In this document: one piece after another, positions 62,368-64,000 of the stretch
Layout: each line of letters starts with the position of its first letter
How positions within the stretch are numbered: the first letter of the stretch is position 1
Assembly: GCA_028583405.1 (NCBI GenBank)
Contig: JAPTMU010000108.1
Coordinates: 561,223 to 625,222 of the forward strand
DNA length: 64,000 bases
Direction: 5' to 3'
Source: Pogonophryne albipinna
Lineage: Eukaryota > Chordata > Actinopteri > Perciformes > Artedidraconidae
The notes under the pieces: model-generated
Seen by the model: the letters and a program-made list of their open reading frames with translations, nothing else
What the model was told of the DNA's origin: nothing
The model's database searches: none
Position numbers and translations under genes: made by a program

Positions 62368-64000
62368 ATGCGCCCAAGCTGCCCCTCCTCAAGAGAGATA
62401 GCAGCAGAACCCAAGCTGCCCCTCCTCAAGAGAGATAGCAGCAGAACCCAAGCTGCCCCTCCTTCAGAGAGATAGCAGCAGAACCCAAGCTGCTCCTCCT
62501 TCAGAGAGATAGCAGCAGAACCCAAGCTGCTCCTCCTTCAGAGAGATAGCAGCAGAACCCAAGCTGCCCCTCCTTCAGAGAGATAGCAGCAGAACCCAAG
62601 CTGCTCCTCCTTAAGAGAGATAGCAGCAGAACCCAAGCTGCTCCTCCTCCAGAGAGATAGCAGCAGAACCCAAGCTGCCCCTCCTTCAGAGAGATAGCAG
62701 CAGAACCCAAGCTGCTCCTCCTCAAGAGAGATAGCAGCAGAACCCAAGCTGCCCCTCCTCAAGAGAGATAGCAGCAGAACCCAAGCTGCCCCTCCTCAAG
62801 AGAGATAGCAGCAGAACCCAAGCTGCCCCTCCTCAAGAGAGATAGCAGCAGAACCCAAGCTGCCCCTCCTCAAGAGAGATAGCAGCAGAACCCAAGCTGC
62901 TCCTCCTCAAGAGAGATAGCAGCAGAACCCAAGCTGCTCCTCCTTCAGAGAGATAGCATCAGAACCCAACTGCCCCTCCTGAAGAGAGATAGCAGCAGAA
63001 CCCAAGCTGCTCCTCCTGAAGAGAGATAGCAGCAGAACCCAAGCTTCCCCTCCTCAAGAGAGATAGCAGCAGAACCCAAGCTGCCCTCCTCAAGAGAGAT
63101 AGCAGCAGAACCCAAGCTTCCCCTCCTCAAGAGAGATAGCAGCAGAACCCAAGCTACTCCCCCTTAAGAGAGATAGCAGCAGAACCCAAGCTGCTCCTCC
63201 TGAAGAGAGATAGCAGCAGAACCCAAGCTGCCCCTCCTCAAGAGAGATAGCAGCAGAACCCAAGCTGCCCCTCCTCAAGAGAGATAGCAGCAGAACCCAA
63301 GCTGCCCCTCCTCAAGAGAGATAGCAGCAGAACCCAAGCTGCCCCTCCTCAAGAGAGATAGCAGCAGAACCAGGCTGCCCCTCCTCAGAGAGATAGCAGC
63401 AGAACCCAAGCTGCCCCTCCTCAAGAGAGATAGCAGCAGAACCCAAGCTGCCCCTCCTCAAGAGAGATAGCAGCAGAACCCAAGCTTCCCCTCCTCAAGA
63501 GAGATAGCAGCAGAACCCAAGCTGCCCCTCCTCAAGAGAGATAGCAGCAGAACCAGGCTGCCCCTCCTCAAGAGAGATAGCAGCAGAACCCAAGCTGCTC
63601 CTCAAGAGAGATAGCAGCAGAACCCAAGCTGCCCCTCCTCAAGAGAGATAGCAGCAGAACCCAAGCTGCCCTCCTCAAGAGAGATAGCAGCAGAACCCAA
63701 GCTGCCCTCCTCAATAGAGATAGCAGCAGAACCCAGGCTGCCCTCCTCAAGAGAGATAGCAGCAGAACCCAAGCTGCTCCTCCTCAAGAGAGATAGCAGC
63801 AGAACCCAAGCTGCCCCTCCTCAAGAGAGATAGCAGCAGAATCCAAGCTGCTCCTCCTCAAGAGAGATAGCAGCAGAACCCAAGCTGCCCCTCCTCAAGA
63901 GAGATAGCAGCAGAACCCAAGCTGCCCCTCCTCAAGAGAGATAGCAGCAGAACCCAAGCTGCCCCTCCTCAAGAGAGATAGCAGCAGAACCCAAGCTGCC
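62368..64000. repeat. 37-bp minisatellite, about 44 copies, continuing past the window
   Basis: Unit CAGCAGAACCCAAGCTGCCC CTCCTCAAGAGAGATAG, with variants CTGCTCCTCC, CTTCAGAG and single-base losses. It is still running at the last base, so its true length is unknown. Confidence 0.95.

Noticed and set aside
57200..64000. A CRISPR array
   Set aside because: Units are contiguous with no unique spacers, and the context is vertebrate.

Overview
The window is vertebrate, almost certainly teleost, nuclear DNA. The evidence is intron-containing genes with GT-AG splice sites, fish-type hAT and LINE elements, a tRNA-derived SINE, and gene order. Three genes sit in the order and orientation tdrd6 (+), ankrd66 (+), ADGRF-family adhesion GPCR (-). 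Human 6p12 has the same arrangement (TDRD6, then ANKRD66, then ADGRF5/ADGRF1), so this looks like a conserved block with pla2g7 and mep1a absent or moved.

Layout. 1-1,571: short telomere-like motif, AT-rich DNA and one isolated SMC6-like exon. 1,572-11,060: a 24-bp minisatellite, then a 33-bp minisatellite split by a dead LINE. 11,061-20,853: non-coding, with a candidate 5' exon of tdrd6 near 13.4 kb and a transposon carrying a 37-bp array and a nested hAT. 20,854-28,404: tdrd6, a germ-granule Tudor protein. Its main exon holds two in-frame 24-bp coding minisatellites and three near-identical copies of one Tudor domain, and it is interrupted by one single-base frameshift near 25,750. Two small 3' exons and a polyA signal follow. 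31,650-39,035: a damaged ankrd66 with an exact CTCF-like motif just upstream; its intron is filled by an 11-bp array split by a hAT, a second 37-bp array and a LINE fragment. 39,667-57,067: an ADGRF5/GPR116-like receptor on the minus strand. I rebuilt ten exons (SEA, Ig-like, hormone-receptor-like, GAIN/GPS, 7TM, tail), nine of them linked by matching splice phases. 57,200-64,000: two more large arrays; the 5' exons of the receptor are not visible.

The dominant feature is tandem repetition. By my count about 24 kb of 64 kb is minisatellite or microsatellite, with units of 11, 12, 24, 33, 37, 44, 48 and 57 bp, several with higher-order periods. Many arrays sit inside transposon copies. Two copies of one element each carry a 37-bp array. 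Two copies of a TTAA-flanked element each carry an array at the same internal place but with different units. One LINE tail runs into a 600-bp trinucleotide array. The best candidate for something undescribed is this coupling of transposon insertion to local array growth, reaching into coding sequence in tdrd6, where an array and the neighbouring Tudor domain appear to have been amplified together.

Limits: everything was read by eye. Family names rest on remembered motifs, copy numbers are approximate, and single-base frameshifts may be assembly errors.
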